Shown: positions 36,253 through 45,304 of the stretch, piece by piece | Layout: each line of letters starts with the position of its first letter | Position numbering within the stretch: the first letter of the stretch is position 1 | Program-made: the position numbers and the translations under genes | NCBI RefSeq assembly: GCF_038618305.1 | Contig: NZ_CP152017.1 | Location: 3,199,001-3,263,000, forward strand | Direction of reading: 5' to 3' | Source: Sporosarcina sp. FSL K6-2383 | GTDB taxonomy: Bacteria; Bacillota; Bacilli; Bacillales_A; Planococcaceae | DNA: 64,000 bases | The notes under the pieces: generated by a model | The model's input: the letters and a program-made list of their open reading frames with translations, nothing else | Told to the model about the DNA's origin: nothing | Database searches by the model: none

Positions 36253-37137
36253 ATGAAGAAGAAACTATTAGCTGGCGTACTAGGATTGGCACTCTTATTG
36301 CCTTCACAAGTTCTTGCAAATGATAGTTATAAAGACTTAGAGTTACCAGCTGGAAAAGTGGATTTAAGTACATTACCTATTGAATTTCAAGAAATATTGT
36401 CCAAGCGTACTGACGAGATTAATAATTATTTCGATGTTCTGCAAGAATTAAATTTTAAAGCTGAATTAGCTAAGAAAGAGGTTGAAAAACAAGAAAAATT
36501 CGGTGTAGTATCCATGAATATATTGTCTAAGTTTAATGAGGTTAATAATAAATTAGAGTACTACGATAACAACTCTCTTGAAATTGTAGGACTTGAAAAG
36601 ATTGGACATGAAAATGATAGTCCACTAATGCAACCGTTCTCAAGTAAAACCCAAGCAGCTATAGATAAACCAACCGTTTATTACGACAATGACTCTCAAT
36701 CATATGTTGCTACAACTAACTGGATTTGGAATCAAGCTAACGGTGACATCGATAACACAGGAAGAGATGGAGTCGGAATTGGTGTTACTCAGGAAGTACT
36801 TTCACTTTTCGATACTCATGTTAGTACATGGGATACTAGGGGAAATAAATATTGGCCAAGTAAATCTACCGAAGCATCTGCTCATGGATATCATATAGTG
36901 TTTGACGATAATTCAAATGGGGCTACTTATACTGCTCATAAAGGTACATCGTGGATGTTTTTCCGATTCTATAACGCTAAACCTGTTGGAAAACTAGTTA
37001 ATTTCAATTCACGATATGACCATACTTGGAATAAAGTAACTATTAACGGAGTTAGTATTAGTGTATCAGGAATTGGACTAAATTTCTCCTCGGGTAGCGG
37101 CTGGACTACAACAAATTATTCAGGAATTCGTTTCTAA
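36253..37137 (+). CDS. Secreted protein of unknown function, paralog 2
   Basis: A 294-residue paralog of the preceding gene with the same plan: signal peptide ending SQVLA, then DLELPAGKVDLSTLPIEFQE (nearly the same as paralog 1), a charged helical region, and a C-terminal domain with TVYYDNDSQSYVATTNWIW, GTSWMFFRFYNAKPVGK and NFNSRYDHTW. The last residues (SGSGWTTTNYSGIRF) are aromatic. It starts behind GGAGGT, 29 bases after paralog 1, and a terminator follows. The pair may be a two-component secreted effector or a simple duplication; the sequence gives no activity. Confidence 0.8.
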   Translation: MKKKLLAGVLGLALLLPSQVLANDSYKDLELPAGKVDLSTLPIEFQEILSKRTDEINNYFDVLQELNFKAELAKKEVEKQEKFGVVSMNILSKFNEVNNKLEYYDNNSLEIVGLEKIGHENDSPLMQPFSSKTQAAIDKPTVYYDNDSQSYVATTNWIWNQANGDIDNTGRDGVGIGVTQEVLSLFDTHVSTWDTRGNKYWPSKSTEASAHGYHIVFDDNSNGATYTAHKGTSWMFFRFYNAKPVGKLVNFNSRYDHTWNKVTINGVSISVSGIGLNFSSGSGWTTTNYSGIRF

Positions 37138-37198
37138 CATAGTTGTTTAAATTAGTCCATAGGTATAGTAATCTAATCATAGGTAAATAAAATTTATG

Positions 37199-37234
37199 AC
37201 AACCATTAAGAGGATAATTTCTCTTGATGGTTGT
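37199..37234 (+). terminator. Terminator of the secreted-protein operon
   Basis: ACAACCAT-taAGAG pairs with CTCTtgATGGTTGT around an eight-base loop. The T-run is weak (GCTAGTTTGT), but position and stem support a terminator. Confidence 0.6.
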
Positions 37235-37377
37235 TGCTAGTTTGTACACAAATCAGTTAAAATGTGGAGAGTATAAGTCGGTAGGCATCAAGTTAAGCGA
37301 ATCATGAAACAGTTAGACGTTCTTTCGACGATCGTGAATATATTACGATCATCCTCTTCCAGTGACAAGTAGAAGTT

Positions 37378-37514
37378 TGTGAAAACCTGTTAGAACAAGG
37401 GTTTGAAACGACAATTCTCAATGAGAAATGGCTTGCGGGTATTACATGTTTTAATACAATTAGAGCCAGCTGTTCTAACTAGGCTTCCGTTCTTGTTTTA
37501 CAATTAAGGTAGGG
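37378..37514 (+). pseudogene. IS3-family transposase (OrfB) remnant
   Basis: One frame reads VCENLLEQGFETTILNEKW then LAGITCFNT, closely following the NEKWVTDITYI segment that carries the first catalytic Asp of IS3 OrfB (here Gly). It continues, with two stops, as ASVLVLQLR, matching ASVLDLYSRK in intact proteins. No start, terminal repeats or OrfA were found. Decayed mobile-element debris inside the acquired segment. Confidence 0.5.
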
Positions 37515-37727
37515 CAAAAGCTATTCATTTTCAACATCGATGACGACCAGAAATAGACTTGACTTTAAATGTGCAGGATATTGACATAGTTCTAATGTGC
37601 TTTTTCATTGTAAATCTCTGCATTTGCATTGATTTCAAGACGCATTCCTAAATTTATTAAAAAAGTATTAATGAAAAAGTTGGCTTTATTAAATTATTAC
37701 AACAAGTTTAAGTGAGGAGTTGGGAGT

Positions 37728-38228
37728 TTGAAAAATAGAAAATGGTGGGTACTTTTAGTATTGATATTAATCAGTTTAGGAGCACTATATTTATTAAATA
37801 GTTCTTCTACATTTCATGAAAAAATTTGTGAAGATATAAGTGCAAAGGGAGTAACTTGCACTGAGGTGTTATTTATTGATAACAATAATAACTTAATGTT
37901 CTTCAAAGACAATCAAAATTTAAGGTATGCAAAAATTGATGATGACTTAAATATTGTTGAAGTTGAAGCGGGAAGAATAATTTTAAATGAGTTTCCATAT
38001 GATAACATACCATTAAGTTGGGTATCATCTGGTAATACGCTATTATGGGGACTAGCTTCTGAGGATGTTCACTCGATTTTAATTACTGGTGATAACGATA
38101 TTCAGCCTAATATGTTTAAATTTGACAGAATCTTGCTATGGTACCAGGTTTTTGAAGATGGGGTGAAGTTTCCAGTATTGATAAATGCATATGATAAAGA
38201 ACACGTCTTAATTTTTGGTAAAGAATAA
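37728..38228 (+). CDS. Membrane-anchored protein of unknown function
   Basis: A 166-residue protein with a basic start, one membrane segment (WWVLLVLILISLGALYLL) and ~140 extracytoplasmic residues that look beta-rich (LFIDNNNNLMFFKDNQNLRYAKI). No lipobox. The start is TTG 37728 with GAGGAG eight bases upstream. It is AT-rich and lies inside the segment between the two arsC copies. No family was recognised; it does not share sequence with the secreted paralogs. Confidence 0.62.
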   Translation: MKNRKWWVLLVLILISLGALYLLNSSSTFHEKICEDISAKGVTCTEVLFIDNNNNLMFFKDNQNLRYAKIDDDLNIVEVEAGRIILNEFPYDNIPLSWVSSGNTLLWGLASEDVHSILITGDNDIQPNMFKFDRILLWYQVFEDGVKFPVLINAYDKEHVLIFGKE

Positions 38229-38305
38229 GTAGTACAAGATAACTCAACTATATCACCAGAATTTTCTAGCCACTCTTGTCCTAACAGCTGCCCAAGGATA
38301 ATTAG

Positions 38306-38350
38306 GTGTCTGGCTATCAACCAACTCCAAGTCTTTTGATAGCCAGACAC
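38306..38350. terminator. Strong hairpin between the 37728 gene and arsC
   Basis: GTGTCTGGCTATCAA and its exact complement form a 15-bp stem around a 15-base loop, between two convergent genes. Very stable, but T-runs are short. Probably ends transcription from one or both sides. Confidence 0.65.
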
Positions 38351-38389
38351 ATCTACTTACTGTTCTCTATAAAAATATCTCTTATTTAC

Positions 38390-38809
38390 TTATTCCCCTG
38401 TTTCAGCAAATTGCGTAATTCTCACACCAATTTCATCACGCACACGCTGGAAAAATGCCCATTTTTCTTCATCTGTTCCTCCTGCCTTTGCTGGATCATC
38501 AAATCCCCAATGAGCACGTTTAACATGAGGCGGTGTCATCGGGCACTTATCAGCTGCATCGCCACAAAGCGTAACGACAAAATCTGCATTGTGTAAAATT
38601 TGTGGATCAATGATATCCGACGTTTGAGTCGTAATATCAATACTCACCTCATTCATCGCCTTCACCGCACTAGGGTTAACGCCATGCGCTTCAATTCCTG
38701 CACTAAGCACTTGCCATTCATCACCAAGAACCTTTTTCCCCCAACCTTCAGCCATCTGACTCCGACAAGAATTACCCGTACACAAGAAATACAATGTCTT
38801 TTTTGACAT
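38390..38809 (-). CDS. arsC: Thioredoxin-coupled arsenate reductase
   Basis: A 139-residue reductase of the low-molecular-weight phosphatase fold, converting arsenate to arsenite. The P-loop is CTGNSCRS (nucleophile Cys10), and the redox relay Cys82 and Cys89 are in [10 protein letters not shown], as in Bacillus and S. aureus ArsC. It starts behind AGAGGGG, 27 bases after arsB. The operon order is arsR-arsB-arsC. A decayed second copy lies at 33890. Confidence 0.96.
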   Translation of the reverse strand: MSKKTLYFLCTGNSCRSQMAEGWGKKVLGDEWQVLSAGIEAHGVNPSAVKAMNEVSIDITTQTSDIIDPQILHNADFVVTLCGDAADKCPMTPPHVKRAHWGFDDPAKAGGTDEEKWAFFQRVRDEIGVRITQFAETGE

Positions 38810-38836
38810 GATTAAATCCCCTCTTCTGCAATTAAT

Positions 38837-40132
38837 TTATATAATCAACAACCATATATACAACCCAATTAAAGTCACTAAAAGTGTAGGTATCGTTAAA
38901 ATAATACCGATTTTAAAGTAAGTACCCCAAGCAATTTTTACACCTTTTTGCGACAGGACATGTAGCCATAACAAAGTAGCTAACGAACCAATCGGCGTAA
39001 TCTTTGGACCTAAATCTGAGCCAATCACGTTGGCATAAATCAATGCCTCACGAATCGTACCAGTCGTATTCGTTTCCGCAATCGCCAAGGCATCAATCAT
39101 AACCGTCGGCATATTATTCATGATGGATGATAAAAACGCGGCAATAAAGCCCATTGACATCGTGGCAACAAATAATCCTTGGTCAGCTGCCAATTGAATA
39201 ACATCCGAGAGCACACTCGTCAGACCCGCATTGCGCAAACCATAGACCACAACATACATTCCAATCGAGAAGAACACGATGGCCCAAGGAGCCCCTTTTA
39301 GCACTTGCTTCGTCTCAACGGCGGGACTTCTTTGCGCCATTACTAAGAAAAATATGGCCACAGTACCCGCAATTACTGAAACAGGAATCCCTATCAGCCC
39401 GCTTGAAAAATAACCAACCAATAATACCCCTAAAATAACCCAGGATAAACGAAACATCCGATGATCTTTAATCGCATCTTTAGGTTTTTTCACATCTGCC
39501 ACATCGTACTTTCCAGGAATACTTTTACGGAAAAACAAATATAACACGACAATACTCGCCACTAACGCGAATAAGTTCGGCACAATCATCCGCGATGCAT
39601 ATTCAACAAAACCAATGCCGAAAAAGTCAGCGGAAACAATATTAACTAAGTTACTCACAACTAAAGGTAACGAAGTCGTATCTGCAATAAACCCACTCGC
39701 CATAATAAAAGGAAAAATCATCTTTTCACTAAAATTCAAATTCCGTACCATCGCCAGCACAATCGGCGTCAGTATCAACGCAGCCCCATCATTCGCGAAT
39801 AAAGCAGCCACCACCGCACCAAGAATGCTCACGTAAATGAACATACGAACGCCCGAGCCTTTCGCAAAGCGCGCCATATGTAAAGCCGACCACTCAAAGA
39901 AACCAATCTCATCTAAAATTAAAGAAATAATAATAATGGCAACAAAAGCAAGCGTCGCATTCCAGACAATTCCCGTGACATCTATGACATCTTGAAAATT
40001 AACAACACCCACTAGCAAAGCAACAATCGCCCCACCACAAGCAGACCAGCCAATCGATAAATTCCGCGGCTGCCAAATAACAAATATAAGTGTAACAATG
40101 AAAATCAATACCGCCATTATCGTTAAAAACAC
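38837..40132 (-). CDS. arsB: Arsenite efflux permease ArsB
   Basis: A 431-residue membrane protein with about eleven or twelve helices, the length of ArsB. Conserved stretches include [36 protein letters not shown] and [20 protein letters not shown]. It exports arsenite, the product of ArsC. The start is GTG behind GGAGG. The last codons are duplicated at about 34245-34270 next to the decayed arsC. Confidence 0.95.
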   Translation of the reverse strand: MFLTIMAVLIFIVTLIFVIWQPRNLSIGWSACGGAIVALLVGVVNFQDVIDVTGIVWNATLAFVAIIIISLILDEIGFFEWSALHMARFAKGSGVRMFIYVSILGAVVAALFANDGAALILTPIVLAMVRNLNFSEKMIFPFIMASGFIADTTSLPLVVSNLVNIVSADFFGIGFVEYASRMIVPNLFALVASIVVLYLFFRKSIPGKYDVADVKKPKDAIKDHRMFRLSWVILGVLLVGYFSSGLIGIPVSVIAGTVAIFFLVMAQRSPAVETKQVLKGAPWAIVFFSIGMYVVVYGLRNAGLTSVLSDVIQLAADQGLFVATMSMGFIAAFLSSIMNNMPTVMIDALAIAETNTTGTIREALIYANVIGSDLGPKITPIGSLATLLWLHVLSQKGVKIAWGTYFKIGIILTIPTLLVTLIGLYIWLLII

Positions 40133-40146
40133 CTTACGTCCTCCCT

Positions 40147-40482
40147 TTACTCACAACAGATGCGCAAACCTTGCGCTTCCAAATCAATAACCATTTCATC
40201 CTGTCCAGGCAGTTGTTCAAGGACATTTTGTATAAATGGATAATCGTCATGATCTTCATTAATCGAATAAAAAATCCATTTTCCTTTGCGCGTTTCTTTC
40301 ACTAATTCAATATCTCGCAATTTTCGCAAATGTTGACTAATCGCTGGTTGACTCATATTGAACATCGCAGTAAACTCACAGACACAACAATCATGCGACT
40401 GCAGTAATTTCATCATCGTTAAACGCGTTTGATCGCCAAGCAATTTTAGTAATTGTGATGCTCTTTGCATATCTGTCTTCAC
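40147..40482 (-). CDS. arsR: ArsR-family arsenic-responsive repressor
   Basis: A 111-residue winged-helix repressor. The metalloid site is Cys-rich at the start of the DNA-binding region (HDCCVCEF, equivalent to the ELCVC motif), followed by the recognition helix [13 protein letters not shown] further Cys pair (ICCE) ends the protein. The start is GTG behind GGAGGG. It heads arsR-arsB-arsC, and arsenite would release it from the operon promoter. Confidence 0.95.
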   Translation of the reverse strand: MKTDMQRASQLLKLLGDQTRLTMMKLLQSHDCCVCEFTAMFNMSQPAISQHLRKLRDIELVKETRKGKWIFYSINEDHDDYPFIQNVLEQLPGQDEMVIDLEAQGLRICCE

Positions 40483-40566
40483 GGACCATCCCTCCGTTTC
40501 TTAATTATCATATAACCAACTGCTTATGTGTGCAAGTGAATAGATTATTTCTTTCATAAAAAAGAT

Positions 40567-40864
40567 GGGGCTGTCCGAAAAGTCAAAATGACAAGTCGGC
40601 AGCCCTTTTCAATGGTATGAATCATGATTTCCGTTCCGGTGGCGGACGCTTTCCGTGGGCATGGCTTCAGCCAATCGAACAGCAAAGGGTTCGATTGGCC
40701 GTATTTCTGCGTACTTCGCGGAAATTAAGGCATCTGCCCCGCTGCGGGGTCTTCAGCTCATGCTATTCCCACTGGAGTCGCCGCCACCTCCACTCCAATC
40801 ATAAACAGTAAGCAAATGTAATCCCTCTATAAAAAAAGTTCCTTCGTACTTATTGGACAGTCCC
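40567..40864. mobile_element. MITE-like, IS-derived non-coding element (about 298 bp)
   Basis: Imperfect terminal inverted repeats bound it: GGGGCTGTCCGAAAAGT on the left and, read from the right end, GGGACTGTCCAATAAGT. The interior has a long hairpin (GCCAATCGAAC with GTTCGATTGGC, about 40670-40701) and no real ORF. The ends look like those of IS elements common in Bacillales, and the interior resembles non-coding repeats I remember from that order. No target duplication was seen. Confidence 0.6.
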
Positions 40865-40881
40865 ACCCTTTTTATCCCTAG

Positions 40882-41658
40882 TCAAATAATATCAATCCAA
40901 ATTTTAACGGCGGTTGCTAAAATAAGTACTGCTAAAATGACTTGTAAAATCTTTGTATTCAACATTTTCCCGATTTTCGCGCCAAGCGGAGCCGCAATGA
41001 GACTAGCAATAATCATTATGAACGCCGGCCAGTAATCGACTTGTCCTGTCATGAGCTTACCGATACTCCCTCCAATGGAAGAAATAAATGTAACAGCGAG
41101 ACTCGTTGCGATTGTCATACGCGTTGGAATGTTCAGGACGACAAGCATAATAGGCACAAGCAAAAATCCCCCTGCAGCCCCGACAATACCAGACCCAACG
41201 CCAACAATTAACGCCAAAATGGCAGCTAACGGCTTATTAAATGTTACTTCATATAAGGGTTTGTCATCCACCTGTTTCTTCGGAATAAACATCATAATGG
41301 CCGCAATTGTTGCCAGCACTCCATACACAACATTCACACTTTGTTCTGATAAAAAGGACGAGCCAAAACTTCCGATAAAGCTTCCGACTAAAATCGAACC
41401 ACCCATATAAATGATAAGTGATTTATTTAAGTAGCCCCCTTTACGGTAAGCCCAAACACCCGCAAGTGAAGCAAATAATACTTGGACCGCACTAATGCCC
41501 GATACTTCATGCGCCGAAAAAGCGGCTAAGCCAAATAAGGGTGGGATGTAAAGCAGCATTGGATATTTAATAATGGAACCACCGACGCCTAGCATACCCG
41601 ATAGAAAAGAGCCGATAAATCCTATTAAAAATATAATCACTATAAATATAATATCCAC
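40882..41658 (-). CDS. TauE/SafE-family sulfite/sulfonate exporter
   Basis: A 258-residue membrane protein with about eight helices and the two half-repeats of the TauE/SafE family: [21 protein letters not shown] at the start and [20 protein letters not shown] in the second half. It probably exports sulfite or another sulfur oxyanion made by the persulfide dioxygenase pathway encoded upstream. The start is GTG 41658 with AAGGAA upstream; a longer frame from 41721 begins on the stop of the preceding tusA gene. Last gene of the sulfur operon. Confidence 0.88.
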   Translation of the reverse strand: MDIIFIVIIFLIGFIGSFLSGMLGVGGSIIKYPMLLYIPPLFGLAAFSAHEVSGISAVQVLFASLAGVWAYRKGGYLNKSLIIYMGGSILVGSFIGSFGSSFLSEQSVNVVYGVLATIAAIMMFIPKKQVDDKPLYEVTFNKPLAAILALIVGVGSGIVGAAGGFLLVPIMLVVLNIPTRMTIATSLAVTFISSIGGSIGKLMTGQVDYWPAFIMIIASLIAAPLGAKIGKMLNTKILQVILAVLILATAVKIWIDII

Positions 41659-41720
41659 AATTCTTTCCTTCTTCCTTATAAAGATGGCGGGTTTCGAAAT
41701 TCGAAAACCCGCCGATTCCA

Positions 41721-41948
41721 TTACGCTTTTTTAATAAAGATTTTTAGTACACCAGCATCATCTGTTTGCTCCAAAATCTCATGGCCACCTGCATTTGCCC
41801 ATGCTGGGAAATCGACTGCAGCACCTTTATCTGTGACATGTACTTCCAATACTTCACCTGAAGCCATTGCAGCCATTGTTTTTTTTGTACGAACAATTGG
41901 CATTGGACAGGCTAATTCTTTTGCGTCTAGTATGTTGTTTGCATTCAT
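41721..41948 (-). CDS. TusA-family sulfur carrier protein
   Basis: A 75-residue sulfur-carrier protein with the signature [12 protein letters not shown], in which the Cys carries the persulfide, and the usual [20 protein letters not shown] end. Start at ATG 41948 with GGAG upstream; an in-frame start at 42026 would overlap the preceding gene. It sits between the rhodanese-MBL fusion and the TauE exporter. Likely relays sulfane sulfur between the rhodaneses. Confidence 0.93.
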   Translation of the reverse strand: MNANNILDAKELACPMPIVRTKKTMAAMASGEVLEVHVTDKGAAVDFPAWANAGGHEILEQTDDAGVLKIFIKKA

Positions 41949-41997
41949 TTTTACAATCTCCATTTCAAATTTTAGTTTTGTCAGTGTACCTATTTCT

Positions 41998-43125
41998 TTA
42001 ACGTACTGCACATCGGTTTGGCCCAATTTCCATAGCTGTTTGCTCGTCGTTATCTGGTGTGATTTTCCCCATATTCACTTGACGGATTTCTTGATAAGCA
42101 TTCGGTTGTGGTGGTAGGTTAGCTGTCACCATACTTCGGAACGTCACTTCATCCTCAATAGTTAAACCATGATTTTCTACGAATAGGTCACCTAAGCGTT
42201 TTGCCACTGTTCCATCCTCATTTAACTCTTCAATGATCATGAAATGGGCTGGCAACACGATTAGGTCATCCGCCAATTCACGGTAACGGCTATATAGTGT
42301 TTCACGTAAATCGCCTACCCAGTCTTCAGCCAGACCTGCCAAATCAGGGCGACCAATGGAATCGACAAATAAAATGTCACCTGTCAGCAAATATTGTTCA
42401 TCTACTATAAACGAAGTAGAACCAATCGTATGACCTGGTGAATAAATGGCGCCTACCTCCATTTTGGATGTACCAATTTGTACGGTTAAACCATCTTCAA
42501 GTGCTGTATAATCAAACACGACTTCTTCTGCATCTTTCGATGGTAAGTAGTACGTTGCACCTGTTGCTTCAGCGATATGGCGACCGCCTGAAATATGATC
42601 TGCGTGTAAATGCGTATCAAACACATGCTTGATGGTGACATTTTTCTCCGCCGCAAAGTTTATAAATACTTCAGTAAAGCGAACAGCATCAATAATTGCT
42701 GCTTCCCCTTCAGAAATCACCATATAGGAAAGACAGCCTTTTCCTAAACGAACGAATTGATATAGCTCGCCGCCATTCGCTAAATCGCCTACTTTGATTG
42801 GCTCAAGGTACGTGCTCCAAGACTTCATACCCCCCGCTAAGTAACTAACTTCTTGCCCTTCTTCTGCTAGCATATCAGCTACCATAATTGACGAACCTTC
42901 TTTCGCACAGACAACAAGTACATCTTTATCGGTTGGAATTTGAGGAAGAATCTCATCTACGCCGTCTAATAGTTCGAAATAGGGAATGTTGACGTATTCG
43001 AATTGATGGCCCTCAATTTTCCAATCTGCGAATGCATCTGCGTTACGTACGTCCAAAATGAATAATTCTTTGTTATCGATAACTTTGCGTGCAACATCTG
43101 CCGCGGTCCATTTATTTACTGCCAT
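41998..43125 (-). CDS. Rhodanese-metallo-beta-lactamase fusion (persulfide dioxygenase-like)
   Basis: A 375-residue two-domain protein. Residues ~1-110 are a rhodanese domain with active-site Cys in VVCAKEGSS. Residues ~120-350 are a metallo-beta-lactamase domain with [19 protein letters not shown] and [17 protein letters not shown], the ligand pattern of ETHE1-like persulfide dioxygenases. These oxidise persulfides to sulfite. In S. aureus CstB the order is MBL first; here the rhodanese domain comes first. The C-terminal ~25 residues end CAVR. It starts behind ACGGGGG. Product sulfite could leave through the TauE protein downstream. Confidence 0.88.
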   Translation of the reverse strand: MAVNKWTAADVARKVIDNKELFILDVRNADAFADWKIEGHQFEYVNIPYFELLDGVDEILPQIPTDKDVLVVCAKEGSSIMVADMLAEEGQEVSYLAGGMKSWSTYLEPIKVGDLANGGELYQFVRLGKGCLSYMVISEGEAAIIDAVRFTEVFINFAAEKNVTIKHVFDTHLHADHISGGRHIAEATGATYYLPSKDAEEVVFDYTALEDGLTVQIGTSKMEVGAIYSPGHTIGSTSFIVDEQYLLTGDILFVDSIGRPDLAGLAEDWVGDLRETLYSRYRELADDLIVLPAHFMIIEELNEDGTVAKRLGDLFVENHGLTIEDEVTFRSMVTANLPPQPNAYQEIRQVNMGKITPDNDEQTAMEIGPNRCAVR

Positions 43126-43206
43126 CTTTTTACCCCCGTAGGTATTATTTTCGAGATTTTTTAGTGAAAGAGCTGTTCCACCCTTTCACGCAGTCTTTCA
43201 TAGTCA

Positions 43207-43770
43207 TTAGACTATTTTTATTAAATCGCCTGACCAAGCAGCCATACCTGGTAGGACATTGTATACGTTTGTAAAACCGTTTTTTTCTAATTTTTGCGCT
43301 GCTAAATCGCTACGTTTACCTGTACGACAAACCACATAAATTTCTTGTCCTTTTTCTAGTTCACTCAGACGCGCCTCCAATTCCCCCATCGGGATCGATT
43401 TCGCTCCTGCGATGTGTCCAAATGCAAATTCTGCTTCCTCGCGAACATCTAAAATAATGCCGCCATTAGCTGCACGTGCAACAATCTTATCAGTAGAAAT
43501 CGTTTGTTCAAACGTTTTTTCAATCAATTCATCGGCTGAACATTTGCGGATGTAGTGCATCATCACATCGCCTTGCTCTGTCGTACCGATATATTGATGA
43601 CCCACTGCTTCAGCCCAAGCAGCTAAGTCTGCCTTTGATCCCTTATCTGTTGCAATGACTTCTAAAATTTGTCCATCTACTAGCGTTGCCATTACCTTTT
43701 TTGTTTTAACGATTGGCATTGGACAAGCCAATCCCTTTGCATCCACCTGTACATCTGCTTTAATTGTCAT
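43207..43770 (-). CDS. TusA-rhodanese fusion protein (CstA-like)
   Basis: A 187-residue fusion. Residues ~1-75 are TusA-like ([14 protein letters not shown] with the carrier Cys). Residues ~90-187 are a rhodanese domain with DVREEAEFAFGHIAGA and active-site Cys in VVCRTGKRSD. The two parts would pass sulfane sulfur between themselves. This resembles CstA of the S. aureus cst operon, though domain order may differ. It starts behind GAGGAGG, 81 bases before the rhodanese-MBL gene. Confidence 0.9.
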   Translation of the reverse strand: MTIKADVQVDAKGLACPMPIVKTKKVMATLVDGQILEVIATDKGSKADLAAWAEAVGHQYIGTTEQGDVMMHYIRKCSADELIEKTFEQTISTDKIVARAANGGIILDVREEAEFAFGHIAGAKSIPMGELEARLSELEKGQEIYVVCRTGKRSDLAAQKLEKNGFTNVYNVLPGMAAWSGDLIKIV

Positions 43771-43793
43771 GCGAAATCCTCCTCAACCCTCAT

Positions 43794-44105
43794 TTAATCA
43801 AGATCGGCTTCACTTTCCCATGCCATCATGCCACCTACCATATTCGTTACGTCAAAGCCTTGATCTTGTAACAACGCAGTCGCTTGACCACTTCGTCCAC
43901 CTGAACGGCATATCAGAATGTACGGCTTCTTTTTATCAAGTTCATGCATACGGAATTCGAGCAAACCTAGTGGAATATTAGTAATTCCTTCAATATGTCC
44001 TTCTTGTACTTCCGCTACTTCGCGTACATCGATTAGGTTTAATGCCTCACCATTTACCATTTTGAATGCCAGTTCTTGTACTGTAATTTCCTTCACTCTA
44101 CTCAT
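43794..44105 (-). CDS. Single-domain rhodanese
   Basis: A ~103-residue cytoplasmic rhodanese (thiosulfate:cyanide sulfurtransferase fold) with IDVREVAEVQEGHI and active-site Cys in LICRSGGRSGQA. The start is uncertain: ATG 44105 overlaps the stop of the upstream rhodanese gene as ATGA, while GTG 44096 has better spacing from GGAGAGG; ATG 44114 also exists. All are translationally coupled to the upstream gene. Confidence 0.9.
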   Translation of the reverse strand: MSRVKEITVQELAFKMVNGEALNLIDVREVAEVQEGHIEGITNIPLGLLEFRMHELDKKKPYILICRSGGRSGQATALLQDQGFDVTNMVGGMMAWESEADLD

Positions 44106-44449
44106 CCTCTCCATGCACTCATGCCACCACGGACATTCGTTACATTGCTATATCCTAATTTTTTTAATTGCTTACAAGCTTGACTGCTCCGCATACCACT
44201 TTGACAAATGACAATAATTCCTTTGTCCTTCGGCAACTTCGAAAAATCTGAGCCAAGTGGCATATTTTTAAATTGACGAATGTTACGCCCTTTATATTCA
44301 GCCGGCGTTCGAACATCGACAAATATTTTATCTTGATCGCCAACAATTCCTTTTAGTTGGTCCGTTGAAATCGTTTGAATCCCTTTTGCCGGCATCATGC
44401 GCCAAACGATAAATACAATGACCAAGCCGACTACAATAGCTATTTCCAT
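44102..44449 (-). CDS. Membrane-anchored rhodanese
   Basis: A 115-residue protein with an N-terminal membrane helix (IAIVVGLVIVFIVWRM) and a rhodanese domain: FVDVRTPAEYKGRNI and active-site Cys in IVICQSGMRSSQA. It probably handles sulfane sulfur at the inner membrane face. It starts behind AGGAG, 19 bases after the DsrE gene, and overlaps the next rhodanese. Confidence 0.9.
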   Translation of the reverse strand: MEIAIVVGLVIVFIVWRMMPAKGIQTISTDQLKGIVGDQDKIFVDVRTPAEYKGRNIRQFKNMPLGSDFSKLPKDKGIIVICQSGMRSSQACKQLKKLGYSNVTNVRGGMSAWRG

Positions 44450-44468
44450 TTTGACTCTCCTCGTCTAT

Positions 44469-44945
44469 TTAGATGAATAAATTCACATTTCCATTTTCTG
44501 CATCCGCTAAATAAGCGGCAACACCAGCATACTGTACGCCGTCCAATAGCTCTTCCTGTTGTAAACCTAGCAGATCCATTGTCATCGTGCACGATACCAT
44601 TTTAATGTCTTGTTCCTGTGCCATTTCAATTAACTGCGTTAATGTCAATGCATTATGCTTTTTCATGACATGCTTAATCATTTCAGGGCCCATACCCGCC
44701 ATTTGCATCTTCGATAGCCCCAGCTTTTCTGCTCCACGCGGCATCATACGTCCAAACATTTTCTCTAAAAAACCTTTTTTCACGGGTACATGCTCTTGTT
44801 TTCGTAGTGCATTGATGCCCCAAAATGTATGAAATATTGTCACTTCATGATCATAGGCAGCTGCACCATTTGCAATAATATACGCCGCCATTGCCCTATC
44901 ATAATCTCCACTAAATAAAACGATGGTTGTTCTTTTCTTATCCAT
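44469..44945 (-). CDS. DsrE/DsrF/DrsH-family protein
   Basis: A 158-residue protein of the DsrE-like sulfur-relay family (DsrE_2 type): N-terminal TTIVLFSGDYDRAMAAYIIANGAA, central KLGLSKMQMAGMG and a conserved Cys in IKMVSCTMTMDLLGL that would carry a persulfide. Such proteins accompany rhodaneses and TusA in sulfur oxidation and persulfide detoxification loci. First gene of the seven-gene leftward operon, 20 bases after a CstR-type operator. It starts behind GGAG. Confidence 0.9.
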   Translation of the reverse strand: MDKKRTTIVLFSGDYDRAMAAYIIANGAAAYDHEVTIFHTFWGINALRKQEHVPVKKGFLEKMFGRMMPRGAEKLGLSKMQMAGMGPEMIKHVMKKHNALTLTQLIEMAQEQDIKMVSCTMTMDLLGLQQEELLDGVQYAGVAAYLADAENGNVNLFI

Positions 44946-44965
44946 TCCGTCATCTCCATTTACCT

Positions 44966-44981
44966 ATACCCGTATGGGTAT
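44966..44981 (-). promoter_or_regulatory. CstR-type operator before the sulfur operon
   Basis: ATACCCGTATGGGTAT has perfect six-base arms around GTAT. It lies just upstream of the DsrE gene and downstream of cstR. This is the sequence class bound by persulfide-sensing CstR/CsoR repressors. Confidence 0.8.
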
Positions 44982-45009
44982 TAAATTGATTAAAAATATA
45001 AGCCGAAAA

Positions 45010-45270
45010 TTATCGGCTTTTCACAAGTAGATTGACTGCTTCTTGCACGAACTCATTCATTTTTGATTGATCACCTTCTGCATTTTGCACACACTCTACT
45101 AAATTTTCACTAACGATAACGCCAATGGTACGATCTACGCCAGAACGTACAGCTGACAGTTGCGTAATGACTTCCTTGCAATCTTTTCCTTCTTCCATCA
45201 TACGTAGAATACCTCGAAGCTGACCTTCTAAACGTTTGACACGGTTTGTGACCTTGTTATCATACTCCAT
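45010..45270 (-). CDS. cstR: CsoR-family persulfide-responsive repressor (CstR-type)
   Basis: An 86-residue CsoR-family protein: RVKRLEGQLRGILRMMEEG, Cys in GKDCKEVI and Cys in NLVECVQ. It has the two Cys of CstR but lacks the copper-binding His of CsoR (compare 27428), so it should sense persulfides or polysulfides through disulfide formation. Start at ATG 45270; an in-frame start three codons earlier exists. Matching operators lie before it (45305), before the sulfur operon (44966) and before the CoA-disulfide reductase gene (48040). Confidence 0.9.
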   Translation of the reverse strand: MEYDNKVTNRVKRLEGQLRGILRMMEEGKDCKEVITQLSAVRSGVDRTIGVIVSENLVECVQNAEGDQSKMNEFVQEAVNLLVKSR

Positions 45271-45304
45271 TGCCCACACACTCCCTTCTGTACACCCACA
45301 TATT

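Noticed and set aside
38306..38350. Terminal repeat of an insertion sequence
   Set aside because: The 15-bp arms are close together with a small loop, between convergent genes, which fits a terminator better; no transposase lies next to it.
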